Shown here one piece after another: positions 29,253 through 38,909 of a stretch of DNA of 64,000 bases. This DNA is from Blastococcus sp. HT6-4 (GTDB lineage Bacteria; Actinomycetota; Actinomycetes; Mycobacteriales; Geodermatophilaceae): NCBI RefSeq assembly GCF_039679125.1, contig NZ_CP155551.1, positions 2,108,001-2,172,000 of the forward strand. The letters are read 5' to 3'. Position 1 is the first letter of the stretch. Each line of letters begins with the position of its first letter. The notes under the pieces were generated by a model. It was not told the DNA's origin. It ran no database searches and saw only the letters and a list, made by a program, of their open reading frames with translations. Made by a program: the position numbers and the translations under genes.

Positions 29253-30734
29253 GTGGCGGCGGACCCGAACGCAAGTCGGCCCGTAGCGGCTCCTCCCGAC
29301 CTGCGGTCGGACGGACGGACGGCGGCGCCGCGGCTGCGTGCGTCGTGGCGGCGCAGCCAGCAGTACGGCGTCCCTCCGGAGGAGGTGCTCCCGCTCTTCA
29401 CCGGCTCGGTCGACACCGGGTCCCTGCTCTACGAGTGCGGGTCGCAGGTGCTCGCCGGACTGCACGCGACGATCGCCAACGAGCCGGTCAGCCTGATCGT
29501 GGCCGACCGGGACGGGCTGGTGCTGGCCCGGCTGTGCAGCGACGCGGGGATGCGGCGCTCCCTGGACGCGGTGCACCTGGCGCCCGGCTTCTACTACTCC
29601 GAGCAGCAGGCCGGCACCAACGGCCTCGGCCTGTCCCTCGCCGACCGCGCGCCCTCGCTCGTCCGGGCCGGGGACCACTACTGCGCCGAGCTGCGCGGTT
29701 ACACCTGCGCGGCCGTCCCCGTCCTGCACCCGGTCTCCGGTGAGCTCGCCGGGTCGATCAACCTGACCACCTGGTCGGACTCGTCGTCCGAGCTGCTGCT
29801 GGCGCTCGCCCAGGCGGCCGCCGGGGCCACCAGCGGACTCATGCTGCAGCGCGCTACCGGTCGCCCGGCGGGAGCCGCACCTCGCGGCGCGGTCTTCCGG
29901 ATCGTCCCCGGGGCCGACGGTGAGGATCCGTGCGTCTCGGCCGCGTGGCACGCGGCCGTCGCGGCGGCGCGGGCGGCCGACACCGCGGGCCGGGTGCTCG
30001 CCGTCGTCGGCGAGCCGGGGGTCGGCAAGTCGACGCTGGCCGTCCACGCACGACGGCGCCCGGGGCGCGGGCGCCGGGTGCTGCACGCCCGCGCCCCCGG
30101 CGACGACGGCGCCGCGGAGTGGCTGGACCTGTGGACCCCGGAGCTGCGCGACCCCGAGGTGCACGTCGTCGTGTCGGGCACCGAGCGGCTGCCGGCGTGG
30201 GCGGCCGAGGAGCTCGCCGCCGTCCTGTCCGCGGCGCGCCGGACCGACGGCCGTCCGCAGCCGTTCGCCCTGACCAGCCGGGAGTACGCCGCGCTCCCCC
30301 CGCCGCTGGCGCTGCTGGTCGACGCCGTCGTCGAGGTGCCGCCGCTGCGCCTGCGCACCGACGACGTCATGGTGGTGGCGCACGCCGTCGCCCGCGCCGA
30401 GCGCCACCGCCCGGTCGAGTTCACCGCGCGGGCGGCCCGCGCGCTGACCAGCTGCTCGTGGCCGGGGAACACCCGCCAGCTGCGCCGGGTCGTGCGCGAG
30501 GCCGTGGCCCGGACCGATGTCGTCGACGTCCACCACCTCGCCCCGGAGGTCCTCGACGGCGGCTCCCGGGTCCTGAGCCGGCTGGAGCGGCTCGAGCGCG
30601 ACGAGATCGTCCGGTGCCTCACCGAGCCGGGCACCACGGTGACCCGGGCCGCGCAGACCCTCGGGATCGGCCGCGCGACCCTGTACCGCAAGATCACGCA
30701 CTACGGGCTGGCCCTGCCCGACGCGCCGGGCTGA
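29253..30734 (+). CDS. AcoR-type regulator: GAF, degenerate AAA domain and Fis-type HTH
   Basis: 493-residue activator-like protein. An N-terminal sensor region with a GAF-like domain (about 45-200; GTNGLGLSLADRAP, YTCAAVPVLHPVSGELAG) precedes an AAA-like domain with Walker A GEPGVGKST. The sigma-54 contact motif GAFTGA and the usual Walker B are not seen, so the AAA part is reduced. A Fis HTH ends the protein (RAAQTLGIGRATLYRKI). Similar proteins (MimR, AcoR) activate alcohol or propane metabolism genes. The GTG at 29253 has GGGAGG eight bases upstream; 29244 overlaps that site. Divergent from the amidohydrolase operon. Confidence 0.88.
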   Translation: MAADPNASRPVAAPPDLRSDGRTAAPRLRASWRRSQQYGVPPEEVLPLFTGSVDTGSLLYECGSQVLAGLHATIANEPVSLIVADRDGLVLARLCSDAGMRRSLDAVHLAPGFYYSEQQAGTNGLGLSLADRAPSLVRAGDHYCAELRGYTCAAVPVLHPVSGELAGSINLTTWSDSSSELLLALAQAAAGATSGLMLQRATGRPAGAAPRGAVFRIVPGADGEDPCVSAAWHAAVAAARAADTAGRVLAVVGEPGVGKSTLAVHARRRPGRGRRVLHARAPGDDGAAEWLDLWTPELRDPEVHVVVSGTERLPAWAAEELAAVLSAARRTDGRPQPFALTSREYAALPPPLALLVDAVVEVPPLRLRTDDVMVVAHAVARAERHRPVEFTARAARALTSCSWPGNTRQLRRVVREAVARTDVVDVHHLAPEVLDGGSRVLSRLERLERDEIVRCLTEPGTTVTRAAQTLGIGRATLYRKITHYGLALPDAPG

Positions 30735-30737
30735 GCG

Positions 30738-31913
30738 TCAGCCGTGCGCGGCCGCGCGGTGGCGGGCCAGCACGTCCAGCCCGAAGTCGGCGGCCGGGTC
30801 GCGCCAGACGGAGTGCGCGTGGTTCGCCCCGCGCTGGGTGTTGTCCCACTCGATCAGCAGCCGCGGGCCCTGCACCCGGTAGTAGTGCGGAGCGCCCGGG
30901 TCCGTCGGACCCGCCCAGGCGATGTGCACGGCGTCGAGGGCGGCGGCGTCGTCGTACCGGCGCGACGGCGACACCTCCTCGGGCACCCGGTCCAGGTAGG
31001 TGCCCAGCAGCGCCCGCAGCAGGTCCCGCTGCTCCGCGTCGAGCTCCGCTGCCGCGACGCCCTTCGGCTCGGCGCTGTACGCGACGGCCGAGTGGTCGCC
31101 CTCCCTCAACCCCGCTGCCCGGTCGATCGCGTCGCTCATCGCCTGGAGCTTCGTCTGCTCCCCCGGATCGGGGAAGCGCTCGTCGCGCCAGATGCCGGCC
31201 AGCGGGATCACCCGGTCCCCCGGGGCGACGGTCGTGCGGTTGCCGGTGACGAGGTCCGACGGTGCCCGGTCCAGCAGCACGGCCCGGCCGGCCAGGTCCG
31301 GCGGCAGCGACCGGACCAGGTCGCGGGCGAGGTCCTCCATCCGGCCCAGCGGGCGGTTCACCGCGCCGCCGAGCAACGGGGACGCAGCCGGGTCCGCACC
31401 GAGGAAGCAGGGGGTGGTGGCGACCAGGGCGCCGTCGACGACGAGGTTGTTCAGCGAGACGTGGTGCCCGCCGAACCGCCAGGCCCAGGTGCCCCGCTCC
31501 CCCGGCTCGCCGAAGACCCGGAGGTAGTACAGACCGGGATCGCGGCCGCGCTCGCGGTCGAACCGGGTGACGAAGCCCTCGGTCTGGTCGAGGACGTTCT
31601 CCAGACCGATGATCGTCGCGACCGTGACGTATGCCGGTGTGGACAGAGCAGAGGCGACGAGGCGCATCGCCGCCCGCTGCTGGGCCGGCCGCTGGGCGTG
31701 GAAGGTCAGCCCTCCGTGGTCGGTCGGCGTGTAGAACCAGCGCCGGCGCTCGGCGTCCGACGGACCGTCGGCCGGGACGGGGCCGGTGGCCACCCGTCGC
31801 TGCTCCGCGTCGAGACCGTCCAGCCAGAGCCCGGCCGCCTGGGCCATCCGCCGGGCGGCCGTACGGGCGGGACCGTCCTCCACGGCGAGCTCCGCACCTG
31901 CCATGTCCGGCAT
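30738..31913 (-). CDS. DUF3500 family protein
   Basis: 391-residue protein of a family without assigned function. Recognisable stretches: RRRWFYTPTDHGGLTFH near residue 60, ENVLDQTEGF, WAWRFGGHHVSLNN and near the C-terminus LLIEWDNTQRGANHAHSVWRD. The conserved His and Asp residues suggest a metal or cofactor site but this is inference. A second ATG three codons in (31904) is a possible start. It lies 97 bases downstream of the HpaI aldolase and may share its operon. Confidence 0.82.
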   Translation of the reverse strand: MPDMAGAELAVEDGPARTAARRMAQAAGLWLDGLDAEQRRVATGPVPADGPSDAERRRWFYTPTDHGGLTFHAQRPAQQRAAMRLVASALSTPAYVTVATIIGLENVLDQTEGFVTRFDRERGRDPGLYYLRVFGEPGERGTWAWRFGGHHVSLNNLVVDGALVATTPCFLGADPAASPLLGGAVNRPLGRMEDLARDLVRSLPPDLAGRAVLLDRAPSDLVTGNRTTVAPGDRVIPLAGIWRDERFPDPGEQTKLQAMSDAIDRAAGLREGDHSAVAYSAEPKGVAAAELDAEQRDLLRALLGTYLDRVPEEVSPSRRYDDAAALDAVHIAWAGPTDPGAPHYYRVQGPRLLIEWDNTQRGANHAHSVWRDPAADFGLDVLARHRAAAHG

Positions 31914-32010
31914 GCTCCCCCACGACCGGACGCTGCGCCCGCCGACGCCGTACGGGGGCAGAGAACGGGACCGGGACGAGCTGCGTCGCCGCCCGACGCC
32001 CGGGAAGCGG

Positions 32011-32757
32011 TCACGCCGGCCGCGGCCCCGAACGGTCGCGGGCGACGTCGAGATGGTGCGCCATGACCTGGGTCAGGGAGACGGCATCGACGCCGACGGT
32101 CACGATCGTGGCCCCTTCGGCGGCGTAGCGTGCGGCCTCCTCGCCGCTGTAGGCGTGGACGCCGACGGGTACCCCCGCGGATCCCGACCGGGCGACGACG
32201 GAGGACAGCACCGCGCGCAGCTCCGCTTCGCGATCGGCACCGGTCAGCCCCAGGGCCAGCGAGAGGTCTCCCGGACCGACGTAGACGCCGTCGAGGCCCT
32301 CCACGGCGAGGACGGCGTCGAGATCATCGAGCGCGCTCGCGGTCTCCACCATGACGACCACCAGAGGCTGCTCGGCCCCGCCGAACAGCCGCCCGATCGA
32401 CCGGCCGCCGGCCGGGGCGTACCGGGTCGCGGCGACGACCTCACGGGCGTGCTCCGCGTCGCGCACGTTGGGCACGATGACGCCGCGGGCGCCGAGGTCC
32501 AGCGGGCGGCCGATGTCGGCGAAGGACGGGCTGCGGGTCCGGACGAGCGGCACCGAGCCGGCTCCGGTGATCGCCGCGGTGACCCCGGGCAGGTCGGCCT
32601 CGGCTCCTCCGCCGTGCTGCAGGTCGACGACGACGAAGTCCGCGCCGGTCCGCGCGAGCACCTCCCCGGTCACCGCGCCGGGCAGCAGGCTCCACAGCCC
32701 GTGGCAGGCCTGCCCATCGGTCCAGCGTCGCCGCAGGTCGACCTCGCTCATCGCCAT
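32011..32757 (-). CDS. HpcH/HpaI family aldolase
   Basis: 248-residue metal-dependent class II aldolase that splits 4-hydroxy-2-oxo acids to pyruvate or oxaloacetate and an aldehyde. Motifs: [10 protein letters not shown] (active-site His), [24 protein letters not shown] (metal Glu) and [14 protein letters not shown] (metal Asp). Two ATGs (32757, 32751) compete; neither has a strong ribosome site. It is transcribed after the MFS gene, 94 bases away, suggesting uptake and cleavage of one carboxylic substrate. Confidence 0.9.
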   Translation of the reverse strand: MAMSEVDLRRRWTDGQACHGLWSLLPGAVTGEVLARTGADFVVVDLQHGGGAEADLPGVTAAITGAGSVPLVRTRSPSFADIGRPLDLGARGVIVPNVRDAEHAREVVAATRYAPAGGRSIGRLFGGAEQPLVVVMVETASALDDLDAVLAVEGLDGVYVGPGDLSLALGLTGADREAELRAVLSSVVARSGSAGVPVGVHAYSGEEAARYAAEGATIVTVGVDAVSLTQVMAHHLDVARDRSGPRPA

Positions 32758-32851
32758 CCCGGAACCGGTCCTCTCGTCGATCGCCGCGTCGCCCGCCGAC
32801 CGAGCCGGGACGGCGCCTGCGGCGATCCTGCCGCACCCCTCGGCGCCGTGC

Positions 32852-34018
32852 TCACGCTCGGCCGACGCGGAGCACGGCCAGGTAGGCGGCCAGCCCGAGG
32901 GCCAGGCATCCGGCGATGACCGGGACGTAGGAGCCGGAGGCGTCGACGGCCGCGCCGGCGAGCGGCGCGCCCACCGCCGAGCCGAGCCCGGCGCTGGTGT
33001 AGAGCACCCCGAGCAGCGCACCCAGGCGGGTGGTGCCGAAGCGCTCGGCGACGACGGCGGGGCCGATCGCGACGAAACCTCCGTAGCCGACGCCCAGCAC
33101 GACGGCGAAGGCCAGCAGCGCGCCGTAGCCACCACCGAGCCCCCACAGCACGAAGCTCGCCCCCATGGTCAGGAAGCACCCCTGGAAGGCGCGCAACGTA
33201 CCGATCCTCGCCGCGACCAGTCCGAGCAGCAGCCGACCGGCGGTGCTCGCGAGGCCGATCACCCCGACCAGCGCGGCGGCCGCGACCGGGTCCACGCCGG
33301 TCTCCTGGGCGTAGCCGGGCAGGTGGACGAAGGGGACGAAGAGCGCGACGGCCATGAGGCCCGACGCCAGGTACAACCGCCGGTAGTCGCGGTTCCGCGC
33401 GGCCTCCCGCAGCGTCAGCGCCGCCGGGCCGGCCTGCACCGGGGGGCGCTCGACGACGAAGGCGCAGGCGGTCAGGACCGCCGCGCCGGCCAGGCCCAGG
33501 ACGAGGTGGGTGTTCCGCCACCCCAGCTCGCGGATCAGCGCCGCGGCCAGCGGCGCGACCGCGAGGGTGCCCAGGCCGATCCCGGTCACCGCCACCCCGA
33601 TCGCGAGCGTGCGCCGCCGCTCGAACCACCCGCTGACGACGGCCACCATCGGGACGTAGGCGCAGGCCACCCCGATGCCGACCCCGAGGCCGTAGGTGAG
33701 GAGCCCGATCCACAGTTCACCGGCCTGCGACGTCGCGGCCGGCCCGGCACCGAGGGCGACGCCACCGACCAGCAGCACCCGCCGCGGGCCGTAGCGGTCC
33801 ACCGCGACGCCGCTGAGGGCACCCAGGCCGAAGTACGTGAGCGAGGTCAGCGCGAAGAACGCCGACGTGGCGCCACGGCCGGACCCGAACTCCGCCGCCA
33901 TCGGCTCGAGGAACGCGCCGAAGGAGTAGGCGATCCCGAAGGAGACGAACATCGCGGCGAACGCCGCGGCGACCATCACCCAGGCACGGGCCGAGTCGAC
34001 CGATGCGGAAGGTCGCAT
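32852..34018 (-). CDS. MFS transporter (monocarboxylate/oxalate-formate antiporter-like)
   Basis: 388-residue membrane protein with about 12 helices in two halves. The loop between helices 2 and 3 reads [14 protein letters not shown], matching the MFS motif A, and the matching loop in the second half is [16 protein letters not shown]. Patterns such as [14 protein letters not shown] and [15 protein letters not shown] are typical of the MCT-like group carrying small carboxylates. It heads the minus unit with the aldolase and diverges from the asparaginase gene. Confidence 0.9.
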   Translation of the reverse strand: MRPSASVDSARAWVMVAAAFAAMFVSFGIAYSFGAFLEPMAAEFGSGRGATSAFFALTSLTYFGLGALSGVAVDRYGPRRVLLVGGVALGAGPAATSQAGELWIGLLTYGLGVGIGVACAYVPMVAVVSGWFERRRTLAIGVAVTGIGLGTLAVAPLAAALIRELGWRNTHLVLGLAGAAVLTACAFVVERPPVQAGPAALTLREAARNRDYRRLYLASGLMAVALFVPFVHLPGYAQETGVDPVAAAALVGVIGLASTAGRLLLGLVAARIGTLRAFQGCFLTMGASFVLWGLGGGYGALLAFAVVLGVGYGGFVAIGPAVVAERFGTTRLGALLGVLYTSAGLGSAVGAPLAGAAVDASGSYVPVIAGCLALGLAAYLAVLRVGRA

Positions 34019-34193
34019 GCCGGAGGACGATACGAGACCCGTGCGTGGCCGCCGGGACGCTGCGAGCCCCGCATGGCGGCGCCGGCCCCGGAGCGGCGCG
34101 CTCCGCCGTCGGGTCGCCGACTCGCGATCAGCGGAGGACCGTGGGAGACGTCGTCGCCGCCCCCTGGGCGTGCCAGACCTGGACGGAGGTCGC

Positions 34194-35204
34194 GTGGGAC
34201 GGGTCCAACTGCTCGCCACGGGCGGCACGATCGCCAGCCGGCACGGACCGGGCGGGCTCGCGGCCCGCACCCCCGCCGCCGAGCTGCTGGCAGCGGCCGG
34301 GTCTCCCGCCGGCGTGACCGTGACGACCAGCGACCTCTCCACCGTCGGCAGCTTCGCCCTCGATACCTCCGACCTGCGGGGGCTCGTGGCGGAAGCCCGC
34401 CGCTGCCTGGTCGAGGGCGTGGACGGCGTCGTCGTCACCCACGGCACCGACACGATGGAGGAGTCCGCCTACCTGGCCGATCTCGTCCACGACGACCCGC
34501 GCCCGATCGTCTTCACCGGCGCCCAGCGCCCGTTCGACTCCCCCGCTCCCGACGGCCCGCGCAACCTCGCCGACGCGCTTCGGGTCGCGTCCACACCCGC
34601 GGCCCGGGACCTCGGTGTCCTGCTCTGCTTCGACGGCCACGTCTTCGCGGCGCGCGGCGTCCGCAAGGTGGAGACGCTGCGCAGCGGGGCCTTCGCGGCA
34701 CCGGGACGCGGCCCCGTGCTCCGGGTCGACGGCGACGCGGTGACCTCGCTGGCCCGACCGCCGCGCGGCCCGGCTCTCCCCCTGGACCTGGCTGCCGACC
34801 TGCCCCGCGTGGACGTCGTCCCGCTCTACCTGGGCGCCGACGACACCCTGCTCCGCGCCGCGGTGGCGGCCGGAGCGGCCGGCATCGTGCTCCAGGCGTT
34901 CGGGGCGGGCAACGCGACACCGGTGGTGGCCGCCACCGTGGCCGACCTCGTCAGCGGAGGTCTGCCGGTGCTGGTGTCCTCGCGCGTCCCGTCGGGTCCC
35001 GTCGCCCCGCTGTACACCGGCGGCGGTGGCGCCGACCTCGCGCGGGACGGCGCGCTCCTCGCGGGCGACCTGAGCCCGTGGCAGGCCCGCCTGCTGCTCG
35101 CCGCCGCCCTCGCCGTCTCCCCCGACGACCCGCTGACGGTGGTCGCCGGCCACCTGGCGGCGTGGAACCGGATCCGCGACCGAGTGGAGGGAGTGCAGGG
35201 ATGA
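34194..35204 (+). CDS. Asparaginase-family amidohydrolase
   Basis: 336-residue enzyme. Both catalytic threonine motifs are seen: TGGTIAS at the N-terminus and [13 protein letters not shown] near residue 85, with [19 protein letters not shown] between family regions. The GTG at 34194 is preceded by GGAGG. The coding end overlaps the next gene by four bases (ATGA), linking it to the NodB-fold hydrolase. It may hydrolyse asparagine. In this pairing it could instead act on the half-amide released by a cyclic imidase, which is speculation. Confidence 0.92.
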   Translation: MGRVQLLATGGTIASRHGPGGLAARTPAAELLAAAGSPAGVTVTTSDLSTVGSFALDTSDLRGLVAEARRCLVEGVDGVVVTHGTDTMEESAYLADLVHDDPRPIVFTGAQRPFDSPAPDGPRNLADALRVASTPAARDLGVLLCFDGHVFAARGVRKVETLRSGAFAAPGRGPVLRVDGDAVTSLARPPRGPALPLDLAADLPRVDVVPLYLGADDTLLRAAVAAGAAGIVLQAFGAGNATPVVAATVADLVSGGLPVLVSSRVPSGPVAPLYTGGGGADLARDGALLAGDLSPWQARLLLAAALAVSPDDPLTVVAGHLAAWNRIRDRVEGVQG

Positions 35205-36091
35205 GCAAGGAGATCTTCGTGGCCTTCGGCGTCGACGTCGACGCCGTCGGCGGCTGGCTGGGCTCGTACGGCGGGGAGGACTCCCCCGACGACATCTCCC
35301 GCGGCGTCTTCGCCGGTGAGGTCGGCGTGCCCCGCCTGCTGGAGCTGTTCCGCCGTCGCGAGCTGCCGACCACCTGGTTCTGGCCCGGGCACTCGATCGA
35401 GACGTTCCCGGAGCAGTTCGACGCCTGCGTCTCGGCCGGGCACGAGATCGGCGTCCACGGCTACAGCCACGAGAACCCGATCGCGATGAGCCGCGAGCAG
35501 GAACAGGCGGTGCTCGACCGCTGCATCGCGCTGATCGAGGAGCGCACCGGGCGCCGTCCCACCGGTTACGTGGCCCCGTGGTGGGAGTTCAGCGGCGTCA
35601 CGAACGAGCTGCTCCTCGAGCGCGGCATCACCTACGACCACTCGCTGATGCACCGGGACTTCGAGCCCTACTACGTCCGGGTGGGCGACTCGTGGACGAA
35701 GATCGACTACTCGGCGCCGGCGGAGAGCTGGATGGAGCCCCTGGTCCGTGGCGAGGAGACCGACCTCGTCGAGATCCCCGCCAACTGGTACCTCGACGAC
35801 CTCCCGCCGATGATGTTCATCAAGTCCAGCCCGAACAGCCACGGCTTCGTCAATCCCCGGGACATCGAGCAGATGTGGCGCGACCAGTTCGACTGGGTCC
35901 ACCGCGAGATGGAGTACGCGGCGTTCACCATGACCATCCACCCGGACGTCTCCGGACGCCCGCAGGTGCTGCTCATGCTGGAGCGGCTCATCGAGCACAT
36001 CAACGGTCACGACGGCGTCCGCTGGGCGACGTTCGACCAGATCGCCGGCGACTTCCTGCGGCGGTCACCCCGCGACGGCGCCCGGCCCTAG
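35201..36091 (+). CDS. Polysaccharide-deacetylase (NodB-fold) hydrolase, cyclic imidase/allantoinase-like
   Basis: 296-residue cytosolic NodB-homology protein without signal peptide. The metal triad is visible: Asp in FGVDVDAV and the two His of [30 protein letters not shown] and [13 protein letters not shown] fit the PuuE allantoinase and cyclic-imide-hydrolase subgroup rather than secreted chitin deacetylases. Translationally coupled to the asparaginase-like gene, so a shared amide or imide substrate is likely. The stop is immediately next to the stop of the convergent serine hydrolase. Confidence 0.88.
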   Translation: MSKEIFVAFGVDVDAVGGWLGSYGGEDSPDDISRGVFAGEVGVPRLLELFRRRELPTTWFWPGHSIETFPEQFDACVSAGHEIGVHGYSHENPIAMSREQEQAVLDRCIALIEERTGRRPTGYVAPWWEFSGVTNELLLERGITYDHSLMHRDFEPYYVRVGDSWTKIDYSAPAESWMEPLVRGEETDLVEIPANWYLDDLPPMMFIKSSPNSHGFVNPRDIEQMWRDQFDWVHREMEYAAFTMTIHPDVSGRPQVLLMLERLIEHINGHDGVRWATFDQIAGDFLRRSPRDGARP

Positions 36092-37249
36092 TCAGAGTGC
36101 CCCGTACAGGGCCCTCTCCACGTCCACGTAGACCTGGTGCACCTCCGGCGCGACGAACGGCAGGGTCTGGGTGTAGACCGCCGCCGTGATGCCGGTCGTC
36201 CGGTCGACCCAGAAGTGGGTGTTGCAGAGCCCGGCCCACGCGCCGCTGCCCGCGCGCCTGCGCCCGGGGAGGTCCTCGGTGTTGAGCAGCAGCCCGTACC
36301 CCCACGTGTGGCCGGGACCGGCGGAGAAGTCCGCCGTCGAGCCCGGGTCGGCGCTGGGGATCGTGGCGGGGAAGCCCAGGTCGCCGATCTGGTTGGTGAA
36401 CGCCGCATCCACCGTCTCGGGCCGGAGGATCCGGGTGCCCTCGAGCTCACCGTTCCCGAGCAGGGCGCGCTGGAAGCGCAGGTAGTCCCGCGGCGTGGCG
36501 TACAGCCCGTGGCCACCGGCGTAGTACTCGGGCTCGGGGTGCAGGTCCAGCTCGCTGGGCTGCCACGTGCCGTCCGGCGCACGCATGTGCACGGGCACGC
36601 AGTTCGCCCGCTGCTCGCCGCTGGGCGCGAACGAGGTGTCGTCCATGCCCAGCGGCCCGGTGACGCCCTCCTTCACGGCGACGTCGAAGCCCAGCCCGCT
36701 GGCCGCCTCGACGACCTTGCCCACCCAGTCGGTGTTGATGCCGTACTCGAACCGGGTGCCGGGATCGGCGAGCAGCGGCGCCCGGAAGATCACGTTCGAT
36801 CCCGACAGGACGTTCGGGGTGCCGGTCACCGTCTCCCAGCGCAGCAGCTCGGCGTTGAAGAACCAGTAGCCCAGCCCGGTCGTGTGGGTGAGCAGCTGGT
36901 GCACCGTGGCCTTCGTCGCCGGCGGCCGCATGCGGGGGACGTCACCGTCGAAGCCGTCGAGGACCTGCAGGTCGGCGAACTCCGGGCAGTACTCCTCCAC
37001 CGGCGCATCCAGGCGGAGCGTGCCCCGCTCGACCTGCTGCAGCGCCGCCACCGTCGCGACCGGCTTGGTCATCGACATGATGCGGACGTGGGTGCCGGCA
37101 TCCACCGGCTCGCCCCCGCCGGCCACCCGCGGCCCGGCCGCGCTCTCCAGGATCGGGCCGTCGCGGTCGGCGGCGACCACCACCGCGTTGGGCACCGCGC
37201 CACGTGCCACGGCTTCCTGCAGGACGACGTCGACGGCGTTCGGGTCCAT
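36092..37249 (-). CDS. Beta-lactamase-fold serine hydrolase (class C/esterase EstB-like)
   Basis: 385-residue enzyme of the beta-lactamase/D-alanine carboxypeptidase fold. The nucleophile motif Ser-x-x-Lys is SMTK (about residue 70), the Tyr motif is probably YGINTDW, and HTWGYGLLL occupies the KTG-like position. No signal peptide, so a cytosolic esterase or amidase is more likely than a true beta-lactamase. GGGAG precedes the ATG at 37249. Its promoter region holds a perfect CRP-like palindrome. Confidence 0.9.
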   Translation of the reverse strand: MDPNAVDVVLQEAVARGAVPNAVVVAADRDGPILESAAGPRVAGGGEPVDAGTHVRIMSMTKPVATVAALQQVERGTLRLDAPVEEYCPEFADLQVLDGFDGDVPRMRPPATKATVHQLLTHTTGLGYWFFNAELLRWETVTGTPNVLSGSNVIFRAPLLADPGTRFEYGINTDWVGKVVEAASGLGFDVAVKEGVTGPLGMDDTSFAPSGEQRANCVPVHMRAPDGTWQPSELDLHPEPEYYAGGHGLYATPRDYLRFQRALLGNGELEGTRILRPETVDAAFTNQIGDLGFPATIPSADPGSTADFSAGPGHTWGYGLLLNTEDLPGRRRAGSGAWAGLCNTHFWVDRTTGITAAVYTQTLPFVAPEVHQVYVDVERALYGAL

Positions 37250-37577
37250 GGGTGCTCCCGGATCGGAGGACGACCGGGACACCCCCGATCGCCGCCGTGA
37301 CGTGGATCACGGCGGTGCCCGGCACCCTTCCGGTCCCCGCCGTCCAGGGCAAGGGGCGCCCCGCGGGTGACGTCGAGATCCCAGGCGACATGCGCGTGGC
37401 ACGGGGACCTCCTGCGCTGGATCGGGCACTCGCCTCCGGCAGCGGCTCACCGGAGCGGTCCGGACGCACTCGGTAGCCGACGCCGACCCGGCGCCGGATG
37501 TGGTTGACCGGAACAGGTCCGAGCGGTACCCCTGCCGCCAGGGCAGGCGGTCCACACCCTCCACCAGGGGGCACACG
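37250..37577. other. Divergent intergenic region between serine hydrolase and the CHAT operon
   Basis: 328 bases without a gene. It contains the CRP-like palindrome at 37292-37315 and a possible -35 element TTGACC at about 37504, followed 17 bases on by TACCCC, as a weak promoter for the plus-strand operon. Confidence 0.4.
37292..37315. promoter_or_regulatory. Perfect extended CRP/FNR-family-type palindrome
   Basis: CCGCCGTGA-CGTGGA-TCACGGCGG: nine-base arms with a six-base spacer and a GTGA-N6-TCAC core, the layout recognised by CRP/GlxR-type regulators. It is 42 bases upstream of the serine hydrolase start and 263 bases upstream of the CHAT operon. Confidence 0.5.
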
Positions 37578-38909
37578 ATGACGACGTCGGAGCTCGAGCC
37601 GTATCGCACCGTCGGTGCGGGCAACCCGTTCTGGATCCTGCAGTACGACAAGCAGGGCGCCAGCCGCTCGCCCGAGACGCTGGAGCAGGTCCGGACCGCC
37701 GTGGGATCCGGCGGGTTCACCGACATCGTCGTCTTCTCGCACGGGTGGAACAACGACTGGGACGCCGCCACCAGGCGGTACGACCACTTCGCCGACGGCG
37801 TCGTGGGCCAGTTCCCCGACGACCCGCACCGGAGGGCGTTGCTCGTCGGCATCTTCTGGCCCAGCGCTCTCCTGGTCCTCCCCGGCGAGCGGGAACCGGA
37901 CTTCGCCGCCGGGGTCGGCGGCCCGGCGGGCGCGCCGCCCCACCCGGACGCCGCGGCACTGGACGACATCGCCGACGAGCTCCCACCCGCCGAATCCGCG
38001 CGCGTCCGCGAGCTGGCCGCCGAGGAGGTGCTCGACGCGGACGCCACCGCGGAGCTCGCCCGGCTGCTCGCACCGCTCTACCGCAGCGAGGGCCCGGAGC
38101 TGGGCGAGGACCCGGTCCCGCCGGACGGCCCGACGCTGGCTGCCAGCTGGCTGTCCGCTCCGGCCCCGGTGGAGTCCCCGAGGTCGACGGCGGCGGACGA
38201 CACGGACGACGACGACTTCGGCGCCGTCGTCACCGCTCCTCGGGACGGCCCCCGCCCCGCCGGCCTGCGGGACCTCCTCGATCCCCGCAACGCGATCCGC
38301 GGTGCCTCCGTCTGGCTGATGAAGGACCGGGCCGGGCGCGTCGGCGCGACGGCGGTGGGCCCCCTGGTCCGGCATGCGCTGGCCGAGAGCGAGGCGAAGG
38401 TGCACCTCGTCGGCCACTCGTTCGGCGCGAAGGTCGTCCTGTCCGCCGTGGCGACGCAACCGGTGCCACGGCCGGTGCACTCGATGCTGCTGCTCCAGCC
38501 GGCGGTGAACCACATGTGCTTCGCCGAGGCCGGCGACGGCGAACCGGCGGGCGGGTACCGCGTCGTCCTCGATCGGGTCGACCAGCGGATCTTCAGCACG
38601 TACAGCCCGCACGACAAGCCGCTCACCCGCTTCTTCCACTGGGCTCTGCGGCGGGACGGGGACCGCCGGGAACCGCTGCCGGCCCCCTGGCCCGACCCGC
38701 CCAGCGTCTACGCCGCACTCGGCGGGTTCGGCCCGCACGGCGCCGATGCCGCCACGCAGCGGCGGCCGCTCCAGGCCGCGGGAACCCCGTACGAACTCGA
38801 TCCCGGACGCCCGCTCGTCGCACTCGACGGCACGCAGGGCATCTCCGGGCACGGCGACATCAGCGGGCCCCGGACCTGGTGGGCGCTCCGAGAGCTGATG
38901 TGGTCCTGA
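37578..38909 (+). CDS. Alpha/beta hydrolase, first gene of the CHAT operon
   Basis: 443-residue protein. FSHGWNNDW near residue 55 gives the oxyanion region and VGHSFGAKVV the nucleophile elbow (Ser about 281), as in lipase-like serine hydrolases. A long acidic, Pro/Ala-rich insertion (about 115-220) separates them. No signal peptide is seen, so it acts in the cytosol. AGGGGG precedes the ATG at 37578. The stop overlaps the next ATG (TGATG). Its fixed position ahead of three caspase-fold genes suggests an effector (lipase or esterase) or partner of those proteins; the function is unknown. Confidence 0.82.
   Translation: MTTSELEPYRTVGAGNPFWILQYDKQGASRSPETLEQVRTAVGSGGFTDIVVFSHGWNNDWDAATRRYDHFADGVVGQFPDDPHRRALLVGIFWPSALLVLPGEREPDFAAGVGGPAGAPPHPDAAALDDIADELPPAESARVRELAAEEVLDADATAELARLLAPLYRSEGPELGEDPVPPDGPTLAASWLSAPAPVESPRSTAADDTDDDDFGAVVTAPRDGPRPAGLRDLLDPRNAIRGASVWLMKDRAGRVGATAVGPLVRHALAESEAKVHLVGHSFGAKVVLSAVATQPVPRPVHSMLLLQPAVNHMCFAEAGDGEPAGGYRVVLDRVDQRIFSTYSPHDKPLTRFFHWALRRDGDRREPLPAPWPDPPSVYAALGGFGPHGADAATQRRPLQAAGTPYELDPGRPLVALDGTQGISGHGDISGPRTWWALRELMWS

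Noticed and set aside
28017-30701. 894-codon minus-strand open frame
   Set aside because: Shadow of the amidohydrolase and regulator genes in another frame.
32351-35100. Long plus-strand open frame leading into the polysaccharide deacetylase gene
   Set aside because: Only the part from 35201 is real; the rest is antisense to the MFS and aldolase genes or out of frame with asparaginase.
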